A DNA stretch of 64,000 bases, taken from Sphingobium sp. BYY-5 (GTDB lineage: Bacteria > Pseudomonadota > Alphaproteobacteria > Sphingomonadales > Sphingomonadaceae). The stretch covers positions 744,001 through 808,000 of the forward strand of contig NZ_JALEBH010000002.1 in assembly GCF_022758885.1 (NCBI RefSeq), written 5' to 3'. The position numbers and the translations under genes were made by a program. The notes beneath the pieces are model-generated. The model worked only from the letters and a program-made list of their open reading frames with translations, was not told the DNA's origin and did not search any database. Numbering within the stretch: the stretch's first letter is position 1; the number at the start of each line of letters is the position of its first letter. Below are positions 26,313 to 36,165 of the stretch, piece after piece.

Positions 26313-27818
26313 TCAGAATCGGCAGCGCAGAGTTGCACCGGCGGCCAGCAGCATGACGCCGCCGGCGAAGGCCATGGTCCAGATCGGTTCGGTCGGAAAG
26401 AAATGGCGCATGATAGTGCCCATGACGGTCGCCACCAGCAATTGCGGGATGACGACGAATGCGTTGAACAGGCCCATATAGATGCCGAGCTTCTCCTGCG
26501 GCACGCTGGAGGCGAGCATGGCGTAGGGCATGGCGAGGGTCGAGGCCCAGGCGATGCCGATCGCGACTTCCGACAAGAGCAGCAACTGGGCGTCGCGCAG
26601 AACGAGGAAGGACAGGAAGCCGATCGCACCCAGCACCAGAGCCAGCGCATGGGTCTGGGCCTGGCCGATGCGACGGGCGAGCGGCTGGAGCAGGAAGGGC
26701 GCAGCGAAGGCCGCAACGCCATTATAGGTGGCGAACAGGATGCCGACCCAGTTGCCGCCTTCATTATAGGCAGCGCTGGTCGGATCGGCCGATCCGAAGA
26801 CATATTGGGCGACGACCGGTGTGGTGTAGATCCACATGATGAAGAGCGCCGACCAGGTGAAGAACTGGACCAGAGCAAGCTTCTTCATCATCGCTGGCAT
26901 GGTGGCGAAATTGCCGACGACATGGCTCAGCAGATTGTCGGTCCGCCCCCAGGCATGAAGGCTGCGCGCGACGATGCGGGCGATGCCATAGGCGGCGAGC
27001 AGGCCGCCCAGTAGATAGAGTTCCTTTTCCAGCGCCCAGCCCCAGACGGCGGCGATGATGGCGAGGCCGGCGACGATCCAGAGCAGGCCGCCGGCGGGCA
27101 CCGGCGGCGCTTCCTGTTCGATGGTCACCTCGGTCGCGCTGGCAAAGCTGGCCATCTGTTCGGGGGAATATTCGCGGGTGGTGAGCACCGTCCACAGTAC
27201 CGCGAGGAAAAGCGCCGCGCCGCCGATATAGAAGCTGAGCCGCACCGTGTCGGGAACGGCGCCGGCCGGCGCGACATTGGAGACGCCAAACTGGTCGAGC
27301 AGCCAGGGGGTGGAAGAACCGATCACCGCACCGGTACCGATGAAGGCGGTCTGGATCGCATAGCCGGCCATATGCTGTTCCTTCGCCAGCATGTCGCCGA
27401 CAAAGGCGCGGAACGGCTCCATCGAAACATTGAGCGAGGCATCGAGAATCCAGAGCATCAGCGCGGCGCCCATCAGGCCGGACGCATTGGGCATACCGAA
27501 CAGGGCGAGCGCAGCGAACAGCGCGCCAGCGAAGAAATAGGGCCGACGCCGGCCGAGGCGGCACCAGGTCCGATCGCTATAATGGCCGATCACCGGCTGG
27601 ACCAACAGGCCGGTCAGCGGCGCGGCGATCCACAGCAGGGCGAGATTGTCGAGATTTTCCCCCAGCGACTGGAAAATGCGCGACATGTTGGCATTTTGCA
27701 GCGCGAAGCCGATCTGGATGCCGAAAAAACCGAAGCTGATGTTCCACAGGCCCCAAAAGTCCTGGCGCGGGCGGCCGTCGGACGTCGATGCGTTACCGTT
27801 CTGCGTCAGGCCAACCAT
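26313..27818 (-). CDS. SLC45/GPH-type MFS sugar transporter (maltodextrin module)
   Basis: 501 aa from the ATG at 27818, which follows GAGGAGTGGGG; the frame opens nine codons earlier without a ribosome site. Twelve hydrophobic segments. Signatures of the SLC45 group: FGFFGIQIGFALQNANMSRIFQSLG near 25-50, PLTGLLVQPVIGHYSDRTWCRLGRRRPYF near 80-105, and LDASLNVSMEPFRAFVGDML near 140. In sphingomonads and Caulobacter such carriers accompany alpha-glucan genes and import maltose or oligosaccharides across the inner membrane. It is the last gene of the minus-strand run beginning with the exported amylase. Confidence 0.88.
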   Translation of the reverse strand: MVGLTQNGNASTSDGRPRQDFWGLWNISFGFFGIQIGFALQNANMSRIFQSLGENLDNLALLWIAAPLTGLLVQPVIGHYSDRTWCRLGRRRPYFFAGALFAALALFGMPNASGLMGAALMLWILDASLNVSMEPFRAFVGDMLAKEQHMAGYAIQTAFIGTGAVIGSSTPWLLDQFGVSNVAPAGAVPDTVRLSFYIGGAALFLAVLWTVLTTREYSPEQMASFASATEVTIEQEAPPVPAGGLLWIVAGLAIIAAVWGWALEKELYLLGGLLAAYGIARIVARSLHAWGRTDNLLSHVVGNFATMPAMMKKLALVQFFTWSALFIMWIYTTPVVAQYVFGSADPTSAAYNEGGNWVGILFATYNGVAAFAAPFLLQPLARRIGQAQTHALALVLGAIGFLSFLVLRDAQLLLLSEVAIGIAWASTLAMPYAMLASSVPQEKLGIYMGLFNAFVVIPQLLVATVMGTIMRHFFPTEPIWTMAFAGGVMLLAAGATLRCRF

Positions 27819-28047
27819 CCCCACTCCTCGCTTAGCTTCGCACATTTTGACATTTTGGGGCGAGCGCCCGATCCTATCGAAAAATCCGCGTTCAGGCTGG
27901 CTCCCAGCCTATCGAGCGAAACCAAATTAGAATAGCCTGGCGCCATCCGCCGCACCATTGGCTTGATATCCGTCATCCCGGATCAAGTCCGAAATGACGG
28001 CTATATTTTGAGGCGCCGCTATCCCAGTGTCGAATGTGGCTCCACCC

Positions 28048-28227
28048 TCAGCGCTTGCCGCCGCTGGCGACGAAGCGCATCGCCTGACCGCCGCCGGGCG
28101 CGAAGCTGATGGTCAGCGTGATATGGCCGTTGGGCGAGGCGGCCTTGGCCACGACATCGGCATGTGCGGCTATGGGCATGGGACCAAGCGCAATGAGCGG
28201 AAGAGCGAGCGCGGTCAGTCGCGACAT
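28048..28227 (-). pseudogene. Internally deleted GH97 alpha-glucosidase remnant
   Basis: A 59-codon frame with a clean signal peptide (SRLTALALPLIALGPMPIAAHA) and then KAASPNGHITLTIS, like the N-terminal strand of GH97 enzymes. It runs directly into FAPGGGQAMRFVASGGKR and stop, which resembles a GH97 C-terminus. A whole GH97 protein has about 650 residues. It starts 10 bp after the GH13 glucosidase stop, in the slot where GH97 genes are common in these loci. Identification rests on short matches. Confidence 0.5.
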
Positions 28228-28237
28228 AATTTTGTCC

Positions 28238-29839
28238 TCAAACTTGGAAGGCGGCGACGAGGCCGGAGGCGGGAGCGAAGGTCCAGTCGGTGACATCGCC
28301 GGTCGCTAGTTGCGCCTGCCAGCGGTCGGCATCGGCGGGACACCAAGCGATCGGCACGAAACCGAGGTTGAAGACGCAGAGCATCTGCTGCCCATCCTGG
28401 CTGCGTTCGAAGGCGAGCAGGTCATCTGGCGTATCGAGAAAATCGATCGTGCCGCTGCGCAGTGCAGGCGTGGCGTTGCGCAGGGCCAGCACGACGCGCG
28501 TCCAGTGGAGCAGTGAGCCCGGATCGGCTTCCTGTACATCCACCGCGAGCGGACGATGTGCTTCACCGATCGGCAGCCAGGGCTTTACGTCTGAGAAACC
28601 AAGCCAGGGAGCAGCCCCGATCCAGGGCATGGGCGTGCGGGCACCGTCGCGCGAGAGGGTCAGTGGCCAGTTGGCGATCGCCTCGAGGTCTTGCAGATCC
28701 TCGAACCTGATATCGACCTGGGGCAGGCCCAGTTCCTCGCCATAATAGAGGAAGATATTGCCGCGCAGACAGGCGAGCAGCAGCATCTTCATCCGGCAAT
28801 AGGCCTGTGGGTCGATGTCGCCCGCCCAGCGCGAGACGGCACGCGGCGCGTCATGATTTTCGAACGCCCAGCTCGGCCAGCCGATCCCCTGCTCCGCCGG
28901 CCAGCGTGACAGTGCGGCCTTGAGGAAAGACGCGGTCAGCCGGGGGGCGTAGAGGAAATCGAAGCCATAGGCGGTGTTGAGGCGGTGATTGCCCTGGGTA
29001 AACGCCTTCATCTCTGCATCGCTGTCATCGCCGCCTACTTCCGCGACAGTGAAGCGATCGGGATATTCGTCGAACACCGACCGCACCTTTTCGAGGAAGA
29101 GCGGAATGTCCGGATGGCTCTGGCTGTAGCACCTGATCTGGAAATCATAGGGGCGCGTGCGGATACGGCCATCCTCCGGCGCAGGCGGATTGTCGCGCAG
29201 TTGCGGGTCGGGCATCGAATGGTTGATCGCGTCGATGCGGAAACCATCGACGCCGCGGTCGAGCCAGAAGCGGACAATGTCCAGCACTGCGGCCTGCACC
29301 TGCCCATTGTGCAGGTTGATCTGCGGCTGCTCCTTCAGGAAATTATGCATATAATACTGGCCGCGCCGCGCATCCCAGGTCCAGGCCGGACCGCCGAACA
29401 CGGACTGCCAGTTGTTAGGTGGGGAACCGTCCGCCTTGGCATCGGCCCAGACATACCAGTCGGTATACGCATTGGCACGGCTGGAGCGGCTTTCGATGAA
29501 CCAGGGATGTTCATCGGACGTATGCGCCCAGACCTGATCGACGATGATGCGCAGGCCAAGGTCATGGGCCTTTGCAATCAGCCTATCGAAATCGGCGAGC
29601 GTGCCAAAGATCGGATCGACATCGCAATAGTCCGACACGTCATAGCCGAAGTCGCGCATGGGGCTCTTGAAGAAGGGCGAGAGCCAGATCGCATCGACGC
29701 CAAGCGACGCGACATAGGGAAGATGGGCGGTGATGCCGTTGAGGTCGCCTATACCGTCATTGTTGGAATCGGCGAAGCTGCGCGGATAGATTTGATAGAT
29801 GGTCGCACCGCGCCACCATGGAGCTTTGATGTCAGTCAT
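28238..29839 (-). CDS. Cytoplasmic GH13 alpha-glucosidase
   Basis: 533 aa from the ATG at 29839, which overlaps the TGA of the exported amylase gene (ATGA). No signal peptide, so cytoplasmic. GH13 regions are visible in order: WWRGATIYQIYPRSFADSNNDGIGDL (N-terminal), VDQVWAHTSDEHPW (region I), GFRIDAINH with nucleophile Asp (II), FTVAEVGG with acid/base Glu (III) and FENHDAPR with the transition-state Asp (IV). The QIYPRSF and GIGDL features match oligo-1,6-glucosidase/alpha-glucosidase subfamilies. It hydrolyses imported malto-oligosaccharides to glucose. Confidence 0.92.
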   Translation of the reverse strand: MTDIKAPWWRGATIYQIYPRSFADSNNDGIGDLNGITAHLPYVASLGVDAIWLSPFFKSPMRDFGYDVSDYCDVDPIFGTLADFDRLIAKAHDLGLRIIVDQVWAHTSDEHPWFIESRSSRANAYTDWYVWADAKADGSPPNNWQSVFGGPAWTWDARRGQYYMHNFLKEQPQINLHNGQVQAAVLDIVRFWLDRGVDGFRIDAINHSMPDPQLRDNPPAPEDGRIRTRPYDFQIRCYSQSHPDIPLFLEKVRSVFDEYPDRFTVAEVGGDDSDAEMKAFTQGNHRLNTAYGFDFLYAPRLTASFLKAALSRWPAEQGIGWPSWAFENHDAPRAVSRWAGDIDPQAYCRMKMLLLACLRGNIFLYYGEELGLPQVDIRFEDLQDLEAIANWPLTLSRDGARTPMPWIGAAPWLGFSDVKPWLPIGEAHRPLAVDVQEADPGSLLHWTRVVLALRNATPALRSGTIDFLDTPDDLLAFERSQDGQQMLCVFNLGFVPIAWCPADADRWQAQLATGDVTDWTFAPASGLVAAFQV

Positions 29840-31659
29840 TGCGGGGCATTGCTCCGTGCAGCACAAACGCTGTAGCCGAGGGGAGGAAGAGTAAGGGCGA
29901 GACTGCCGGGGACAGCGGCCCGCGGCGCGCAGGCGGCACCCGCGAGTGTATCGAAGGCGACAGAAGCGACATCGACCTGAACCTGCGCCGTGACCGGCAC
30001 GGTCGATGTGTTGAAGGCGATCAGCGTTTCGGCGCCGGTTCCCGGATCAAAACGCGATACGGCAAAGAGGCCAGGTGCGTCGCCACGCGCATGGATCAGC
30101 TCTTGCCCCCGACGCAGCGCGGTATGAGCTGTACGCAGCCGGGCCAGCTTCGCAATGTCGCGATAGAGCGGATGAGCAGGGTCGAAGCGTGATGTGGTTG
30201 TGGTCGCGTCGGTGGCGAGCAGGCGATTGTCGTTATAGCTGGCGACCTTGCTGCCAAACATGTCTTCCCGCGCATCCTGATCGCCACCGTCGCCGACGAA
30301 GCCCTGTTCGTCGCCATAATAGATGGTCGGCACGCCGCGCAGCGTCAGCAACATGGCATTGGCCAGCATCACCCGACTCAGCACTTCGTCCTCGCCCGCC
30401 TGTGGAAAGGCACGACGGACGAAGGTCGCGAAACGGCCAGCATCATGATTGCTGACGAAGGTCGGCAACTGACGCGCGGTAGCAGCACCGTCGCGATAGA
30501 GAGCGTCCCCAGTCAGCATCCGTTCCCACGTAGCGGTCGCCGCCTTGCCCGCCACGGTTTCAAGCACCGCCTGGCGGAAGGCGAAGTCGAGCACGGCAGG
30601 AAAGCCGCCCTCGCGCGTGTGCCAGGCGAGCGGGCCGGCATCGACGGTTTCCACATAGACCTCGCCGAAAATGTGGAAATTGGGGATGCCCTGCGCCCTC
30701 GCTCGCGCTTGCATTGCGGGGACGAACTGCTGCCAGAAATGCGGATCGACATGGCGGGCGGTGTCGATACGGAAACCGTCTATGCCGAAGCGGTCGATCC
30801 AGCCGCCGAAAATATCGATCATGCCCGCGACCACCCGGGGATGCTCTGTCCTCAGATCGTCCAGCCCGGCAAAATCACCCATGGTCGCGCTCTCGCCCGA
30901 ATAGGTCGTCTCGCCACGATTGTGATAATAGCGGACATCGTTGAGCCAGCCGGGGTTCTTCACCTGCTCTTCTCCCTTCGGCACGAAGGGCGTGTAAGCA
31001 TAGGAAGGATCGGTCAGCTTCGCGAAATTCGCTTCGCTATGGTCGGCATCGCCTGAGAAACCCGAATTGATCGCCGCGCCGTTGACGCCGCCGCGCCGCT
31101 GATAAGGATAGTCAGCGCGAGAACGATAGGTGCAGGGTTGCCCCACGCATTCGCGATACTGGATGACATCCGCCGTATGGTTGGCGATGATATCCATATA
31201 GACTTTCATCCCCCGCCCATGGGCGGCCTTCACCAGCGCCGCGAAATCGGCGTCGGTGCCGAAATGCGGATCGACATGCTCGAAATCCGTAATCCAATAG
31301 CCATGATAGCCCGCGCTTTCCTGGCCCTTCGGTCCTTGCACCGGCTTGTTGCGGAAAATCGGCCCGACCCAAATGGCAGTCGCGCCCAATCCCTGAATAT
31401 AGTCCAGCCGCCGGATCAGCCCTTTGAGATCGCCGCCATGGTAGAAGCCCTTGGACGCGGGGTCGAATCCGGTCTGCAATCGGTCCCCTTTCAATCCCCC
31501 CTTGTCATTGCTCGGGTCCGCATTGTCGAACCGGTCGGGCAGGACGAAATAGATCACCTCATCTTCAGGCAGGCGAACGCGATAATCGGGCTGCTGCGCC
31601 ATCAGCGGAGCGGAAAGACCGCAGAGCATAATTGAAAGCCTGGCCGTCCATTTGCGCAT
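29836..31659 (-). CDS. Exported GH13 alpha-amylase-type enzyme
   Basis: 607 aa from the ATG at 31659, which follows GGGGAGGGCGG; the frame opens 32 codons earlier without support. The signal peptide is residues 1-22 or so (ARLSIMLCGLSAPLMAQQ). Catalytic regions: MDIIANHTADV (I), GFRIDTARHVD (II), HIFGEVYVE (III) and FVSNHDAGRF (IV), plus a C-terminal beta domain. It probably acts in the periplasm on dextrins brought in by the TBDT. It is divergent from lacI-type regulator gene with the LacI operator between them, and overlaps the cytoplasmic glucosidase gene. Confidence 0.92.
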   Translation of the reverse strand: MRKWTARLSIMLCGLSAPLMAQQPDYRVRLPEDEVIYFVLPDRFDNADPSNDKGGLKGDRLQTGFDPASKGFYHGGDLKGLIRRLDYIQGLGATAIWVGPIFRNKPVQGPKGQESAGYHGYWITDFEHVDPHFGTDADFAALVKAAHGRGMKVYMDIIANHTADVIQYRECVGQPCTYRSRADYPYQRRGGVNGAAINSGFSGDADHSEANFAKLTDPSYAYTPFVPKGEEQVKNPGWLNDVRYYHNRGETTYSGESATMGDFAGLDDLRTEHPRVVAGMIDIFGGWIDRFGIDGFRIDTARHVDPHFWQQFVPAMQARARAQGIPNFHIFGEVYVETVDAGPLAWHTREGGFPAVLDFAFRQAVLETVAGKAATATWERMLTGDALYRDGAATARQLPTFVSNHDAGRFATFVRRAFPQAGEDEVLSRVMLANAMLLTLRGVPTIYYGDEQGFVGDGGDQDAREDMFGSKVASYNDNRLLATDATTTTSRFDPAHPLYRDIAKLARLRTAHTALRRGQELIHARGDAPGLFAVSRFDPGTGAETLIAFNTSTVPVTAQVQVDVASVAFDTLAGAACAPRAAVPGSLALTLPPLGYSVCAARSNAPQ

Positions 31660-31751
31660 CCGTTCCGCCCTCCCCCTTTTGCCGCTTGTGCCTGATTGCC
31701 GCAGCTTGATGTTCCTCTTAGTCGGCGGGGACCGGCTGGGCCAAGGGAGCG

Positions 31752-31764
31752 GCATACGTATTCA
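31752..31764. promoter_or_regulatory. LacI-type operator, copy 1 (divergent amylase/regulator promoter)
   Basis: GCATACGTATTCA, with palindromic core ATACGTAT, lies 46 bp before the LacI-family start and 93 bp before the amylase start. The identical 13 bases recur at 35813-35825 before the TBDT gene. Confidence 0.75.
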
Positions 31765-31809
31765 AAGGCCGTGCTTTCAAAGCTGCATGCGCGGGCGTAG
31801 GGTCAAACG

Positions 31810-32832
31810 ATGGCCGTCAACGACAAACCGACATCCTTCGATATCGCCACGCTGGCCGGTGTGTCCCAGCCGACCGTATCGCGAGCGCTACGCGGCGACA
31901 AGACAGTGAGCGAGGCGACCCGCAAGCGGATCGAGGCGATCGCGCGTCAGCTCAACTATACGGTGGACAAGAATGCGTCTTCGCTGCGTCGGGGCAAGAG
32001 CAATACGCTGGCCCTGCTCTTCTTCGAAGATCTGCTACCCGACGAAAGCTGGATCAACCCATTCTTCCTGTCGATGCTGGGGTCGATCCTGCAAACCTGC
32101 GCCCAGCGGGGTTATGACCTGCTTACGTCCTTCCAGCAGCTATCGACCGACTGGCATGTCGATTATGAGGATAGCCGCAAGGCCGATGGCATCATCCTGC
32201 TGGGCTATGGCGATTATGAAATCTATCGCACCCGATTGGAGCAACTGGTGACGCAGGGCACGCATTTCGTGCGCTGGGGATCAATGGACCAACATGCGCT
32301 GGGGATGACGATCGGCTGCGACAACCGTCGCGGCGGACGCGATGCAGGCGCACATCTGGTCGCGCGGGGATGCAGCAGAATCGCCTTTCTGGGTGACGCA
32401 TCAAGCCATTATCCGGAATTTCGCGACCGCTATGCCGGCCTGAACGAAATCCTGCGCGAATCCGGACATGCGATCGATCCGGGACTGCATGTCGATGCAC
32501 TGTCCAGCGAACAGTCGGGCTATGAGGCGGCAAGGCGGCTGATCGCGCGCGATGTGAAATTCGATGCGATTTTCGCCGGATCGGACCTGATCGCGATTGG
32601 TGCGATGCGGGCGCTGGACGAACATGGCCTCTCGGTGCCTGGCGATATTCCGCTGATCGGCTTCGACGATATTCCTGCCGCCAGCTTGACCCGGCCGCCG
32701 CTGACAACGATTGCACAGGATTATCTGCGCGCGGGCGAAGTGCTGGTCGATGCGCTGGTCGGTCAGATCGACCGGAAGCCGGTGACGCCTACGCTCCTGG
32801 CACCGCGGCTGGTCACACGGATGACAGCCTGA
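31810..32832 (+). CDS. LacI-family regulator of the alpha-glucan module
   Basis: 340 aa. The LacI HTH is at residues 8-30 (SFDIATLAGVSQPTVSRALRGDKTVSEATRKRIEAIARQLNY, hinge following), then a periplasmic-binding-like effector domain with VKFDAIFAGSDLIAIGAMRALDEHGLSVPGDIPLIGFDDI, the classic C-terminal signature. It is divergent from the amylase operon. The shared 13-base operator at its own promoter and at the TBDT promoter makes it the probable repressor of the whole module, released by maltose or a derivative. Confidence 0.93.
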   Translation: MAVNDKPTSFDIATLAGVSQPTVSRALRGDKTVSEATRKRIEAIARQLNYTVDKNASSLRRGKSNTLALLFFEDLLPDESWINPFFLSMLGSILQTCAQRGYDLLTSFQQLSTDWHVDYEDSRKADGIILLGYGDYEIYRTRLEQLVTQGTHFVRWGSMDQHALGMTIGCDNRRGGRDAGAHLVARGCSRIAFLGDASSHYPEFRDRYAGLNEILRESGHAIDPGLHVDALSSEQSGYEAARRLIARDVKFDAIFAGSDLIAIGAMRALDEHGLSVPGDIPLIGFDDIPAASLTRPPLTTIAQDYLRAGEVLVDALVGQIDRKPVTPTLLAPRLVTRMTA

Positions 32833-32847
32833 CCGGCGTCTCGCCCT

Positions 32848-32887
32848 CAACAAAAAGGACCGCCTCCCCTCAAAGGGGCGGCGGTCC
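32848..32887 (-). terminator. Intrinsic terminator of the TBDT gene
   Basis: GGACCGCC-T-CCCCT and AGGGG-C-GGCGGTCC pair around CAA. On the minus strand the hairpin is followed by TTTTTG, so it ends transcription of the TBDT gene; it may also slow transcripts from the convergent LacI gene. Confidence 0.8.
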
Positions 32888-32934
32888 CGGGGGAGTGAGC
32901 AACCCGCGTGCAGTCGGGCAGCCCAAAGGGGTGA

Positions 32935-35715
32935 TCAGAATTTGTAGGTCAAGCCGAGATAATAATCGCGACCATAGCGCTGATAATCGATGACCTGACG
33001 CGGATCGTCATTCTGATAGGTGACGAAGGGTTGATCAGTCAGGTTCTTGCCCTGCAACAGGATCGACAAGCCGGTGAGCGGACCCGACTGGAATTCATAG
33101 CCGATCTGGGCATCGAGAATCCCTTCCGCCTTGGCAGTGCGGAAGGTCGGTGCCGCCGACAAGCCAGCCACTTCGCCCAGGAAAGACGAGCGGTAGCGAT
33201 AGTTCACGCGAGCCTGAAAGCCGTTCTTTTCGAAATAGGCCGTGCCGCTGGCAACCCATTTCGACAGACCTGGCAAGGTGACGATATCGGTCGGATTGCT
33301 GCCATATTCGATTTCGCTGTGGGTGTAGGACCCGCTGGCGAAGACGCCGAAGCCGTCAAGCGCCTCGCTGAACAGCTTGAAGGGCAGCGACGCGGTCGCT
33401 TCGACACCCATGATCGTGCCCTTGCCGGTGTTGGCCGGTGCTTTCAGCAGGCCGACATAACTGCCGTCGGCCATGATCTGGTTGCGGATTGCTTCAGGCA
33501 GCGAGGGAAGCACGGCCGAGAAGTCATAAGCAATATTATTGTTGGGATCGACAAAATCGGTCAGATTCTTGAAATAGCCGGCCACCGACACATAGCCGCC
33601 CTTGTCGAAATATTTCTCGACAGAAAGGTCGATGTTGGTCGACTGATAGGGGCGCAGATTGATGTTGCCACCGTTTGAACTGAACGGGCTATATTGCGGG
33701 TCGGAACCAAGCCCGATATTGGCCAGGTTGAAGCTATATTCCTGATTGACCCGTTCCTGGTCCATGCGCGGACGAACCATCGTCTGCGCCGCGCCCATCT
33801 TGACGAACAGGCCAGGCTCCAGCTCGACCGAAAGCTGCGCGCTCGGCAGGACATTGGTGTAGCTGTCCTTGCCGGAGGCCGGAACGACGGTGACGACGCC
33901 ATCGGCAAAGTTGGAGATGGTGCCGACCGACGACTGACGGGTGTGGATCACCTGCACGCCGATCGCGCCTTTGAGCGGCTTGCCGCCCAGCGTGCCGTCC
34001 AGGGTCAGCTTGGCATAACCGGTGAAGACATCTTCCTTGACATGATTGTCACGCACCAGCGACGAAGGGCGGTTATCATACACCGCGTCGAGCGTGTTGT
34101 TGTAGAGATAGAGCGGGTCGAGCGTCAGCATCGCCGGCACGCCCAGATAGTTGAGCGAGACGTTCGAGCCGAGCAGCGCTTCCTGCGGCACAGGGGCCGA
34201 GCCGGGCGTGCCGCCCGCAATGGTGCAGTCCGTACCTCCGGTTGGGCAGAGGAAGTAGCTGGTATAGGCGCTGGTCTTCTTGCGACGGCTATAATTGCCG
34301 CCGATTTCCCAGTTGCTGAAGATACTGCCCGAAATATCGCCGACCAGATTGGCGCGGAACGATTTCATATCGTCGATAAATTTGGGCCGGTTGAGGAAGC
34401 CGGCCTGCACGACGGCGGTGGTGCCGTTAAAGCCCCAACCATTGGGGTCGGTCAGGCCGATCGTGTTGGTATCGGTATAGTCGAGCGTCGGTACGATGCT
34501 GAACAGGCCGTTCGACTGACGCTCCACGCGCACCGTGTCGGCAACGCCCGAACGCAGATAGCCGGTGCCCGAATAGGTTTCGAGCAGGAAGTCGGTGCGT
34601 TTTGCGCGCGACCAACTAGCATCGACATTCAGCTTTAGTCGGTCGTTGAGTTGGATATCGTTGTTCCAGCCAAGCGAAATGGTATCGGCCTTGCGCTTGT
34701 TATAGTCGTTGCGCTGGACGCCGTAGACGTTGCTGAAAGTCGCGCTGGTGACCAAGCCATTTTCGACCGTCACATCGCTGACGCCGACGTTGCTGCCCCA
34801 GACCAGCGGAAATTCGATACCACGCAACCGCTGCTCTTCTTCGAAATGCGATAGGAGTATATCGAAGGTTGAATGGAAATTGTCGCTCGGCCGCCATTCC
34901 AGCGTGCCGACCGCGCCATAGCGCTTGAGCAGATTGGACTGCACATAGGGCTTGGCGCCACCGATGATCAGGTTGCCGTCGGTGTCGATGGGATAGCCCC
35001 AGCTATTGAAGCGCTCATTTTGCGACGGTGTCTGCGAGGCGGAAAGGCCCAGGGAGAAGCCCAGAGTATCGTCGGCGAATTGGTCGATATAGGTAGCCGA
35101 AGCACGATAGCCATAGCGCTCACCATCGGGATTGAGCTTATCCATGCTGTTCATCTGGCCGCGCAGCGACACGGTGACGAGGCGATCGTTGCGATCGAGC
35201 GGACGCAGCATCCGCAGATCAACCGTGCCCGAGATACCAGCCGCGATCAGGGCCGCGTCGGCGCTCTTGTAGACATTGACGTTCTGGAAAAATTCCGACG
35301 GATATTGGTCATATTCAACACCGCGATTGTCGCCGACCGTGACCTGTTCGCGACCGTTGAGCAGGGTGGTCGAAAAGTCGGGACCCATGCCACGGATCGA
35401 CAGGCGCTGATCGCGGCCTTCGAGGCGCTGGGCGGTGACGCCGGGCAGGCGGGCCAGCGAGTCCGCGATCGACACGTCGGGCAGCTTGCCAACATCTTCG
35501 GACGAGATGGAATCGACGATTAGGACGGAATCGCGCTTGATCTTCGCAGCCGATGCCAGCGAAGCGCGGATGCCGGTGACGACGATGGCATCGCCTTCTC
35601 CCGCAGTCGGCGCGGCCGTTTCAGCCTCAGTCTGCGCATGAGCAACCGTCGCGACGGAAAGGGAAGCCCCTGCCAGCAGAACGGCACGCAGGACAGGATG
35701 GCGGAATTGATGCAT
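32935..35715 (-). CDS. TonB-dependent receptor, malto-oligosaccharide module
   Basis: 926 aa from the ATG at 35715, behind GGGGAGGA; the frame opens 37 codons earlier inside the operator and is not the start. Signal peptide about 1-27 (LRAVLLAGASLSVATVAHA). DAIVVTGIRASLASAAKIKRDS is the TonB-box/plug start typical of the carbohydrate TBDTs of Caulobacter and sphingomonads, followed by IADSLARLPGVTAQRLEGRDQRLSIRGMGPDFSTTLLNGRE. It ends YYLGLTYKF with terminal Phe. The LacI-type operator at 35813-35825 lies 98 bp upstream. It should carry maltodextrins over the outer membrane. Confidence 0.92.
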   Translation of the reverse strand: MHQFRHPVLRAVLLAGASLSVATVAHAQTEAETAAPTAGEGDAIVVTGIRASLASAAKIKRDSVLIVDSISSEDVGKLPDVSIADSLARLPGVTAQRLEGRDQRLSIRGMGPDFSTTLLNGREQVTVGDNRGVEYDQYPSEFFQNVNVYKSADAALIAAGISGTVDLRMLRPLDRNDRLVTVSLRGQMNSMDKLNPDGERYGYRASATYIDQFADDTLGFSLGLSASQTPSQNERFNSWGYPIDTDGNLIIGGAKPYVQSNLLKRYGAVGTLEWRPSDNFHSTFDILLSHFEEEQRLRGIEFPLVWGSNVGVSDVTVENGLVTSATFSNVYGVQRNDYNKRKADTISLGWNNDIQLNDRLKLNVDASWSRAKRTDFLLETYSGTGYLRSGVADTVRVERQSNGLFSIVPTLDYTDTNTIGLTDPNGWGFNGTTAVVQAGFLNRPKFIDDMKSFRANLVGDISGSIFSNWEIGGNYSRRKKTSAYTSYFLCPTGGTDCTIAGGTPGSAPVPQEALLGSNVSLNYLGVPAMLTLDPLYLYNNTLDAVYDNRPSSLVRDNHVKEDVFTGYAKLTLDGTLGGKPLKGAIGVQVIHTRQSSVGTISNFADGVVTVVPASGKDSYTNVLPSAQLSVELEPGLFVKMGAAQTMVRPRMDQERVNQEYSFNLANIGLGSDPQYSPFSSNGGNINLRPYQSTNIDLSVEKYFDKGGYVSVAGYFKNLTDFVDPNNNIAYDFSAVLPSLPEAIRNQIMADGSYVGLLKAPANTGKGTIMGVEATASLPFKLFSEALDGFGVFASGSYTHSEIEYGSNPTDIVTLPGLSKWVASGTAYFEKNGFQARVNYRYRSSFLGEVAGLSAAPTFRTAKAEGILDAQIGYEFQSGPLTGLSILLQGKNLTDQPFVTYQNDDPRQVIDYQRYGRDYYLGLTYKF

Positions 35716-35812
35716 GACAGAAATCCTCCCCAGGACGCATCTTGAGCTTTTCTTGCCGGCATCGCCGGTCTTCCTGAAATAGCCCCGCCCCGGTCCTCCT
35801 GCACAGAATCCA

Positions 35813-35825
35813 GCATACGTATTCA
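35813..35825. promoter_or_regulatory. LacI-type operator, copy 2 (TBDT promoter)
   Basis: GCATACGTATTCA, identical in all 13 positions to copy 1 at 31752-31764, 98 bp upstream of the preferred TBDT start. This links the receptor to the LacI-family gene 3 kb away. Confidence 0.75.
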
Positions 35826-36165
35826 CTCTTTTGCGATCATCACGCCTGTGTGCGGGAGGCGTGCTGGCATCCCAAAGCCTTTGGCGATGTTCGGGCTAGG
35901 CGCGGTATCGGCGGGCATAAGCAAGCTCGCTGGCAGCCCGCTCCGCTCCTTCAACTCATCATCTGTGGTGGTCCGCCTCGCCTCGTAGGAAGATGTATGC
36001 CCGCTTCTCTATCGCGGCCCTCGTCAAGGGGATCCTAAAAGCTTCATGGCATCACTCCTTCGTTGGTGATCTATGGTCTAGATAATCCTCACGGACCTCG
36101 TGCTTCTCTTCGAGGTCGGCGTACGGCCGCCTCATGATGGGGTAGCAGGTCAATCTTTCCGGCGC

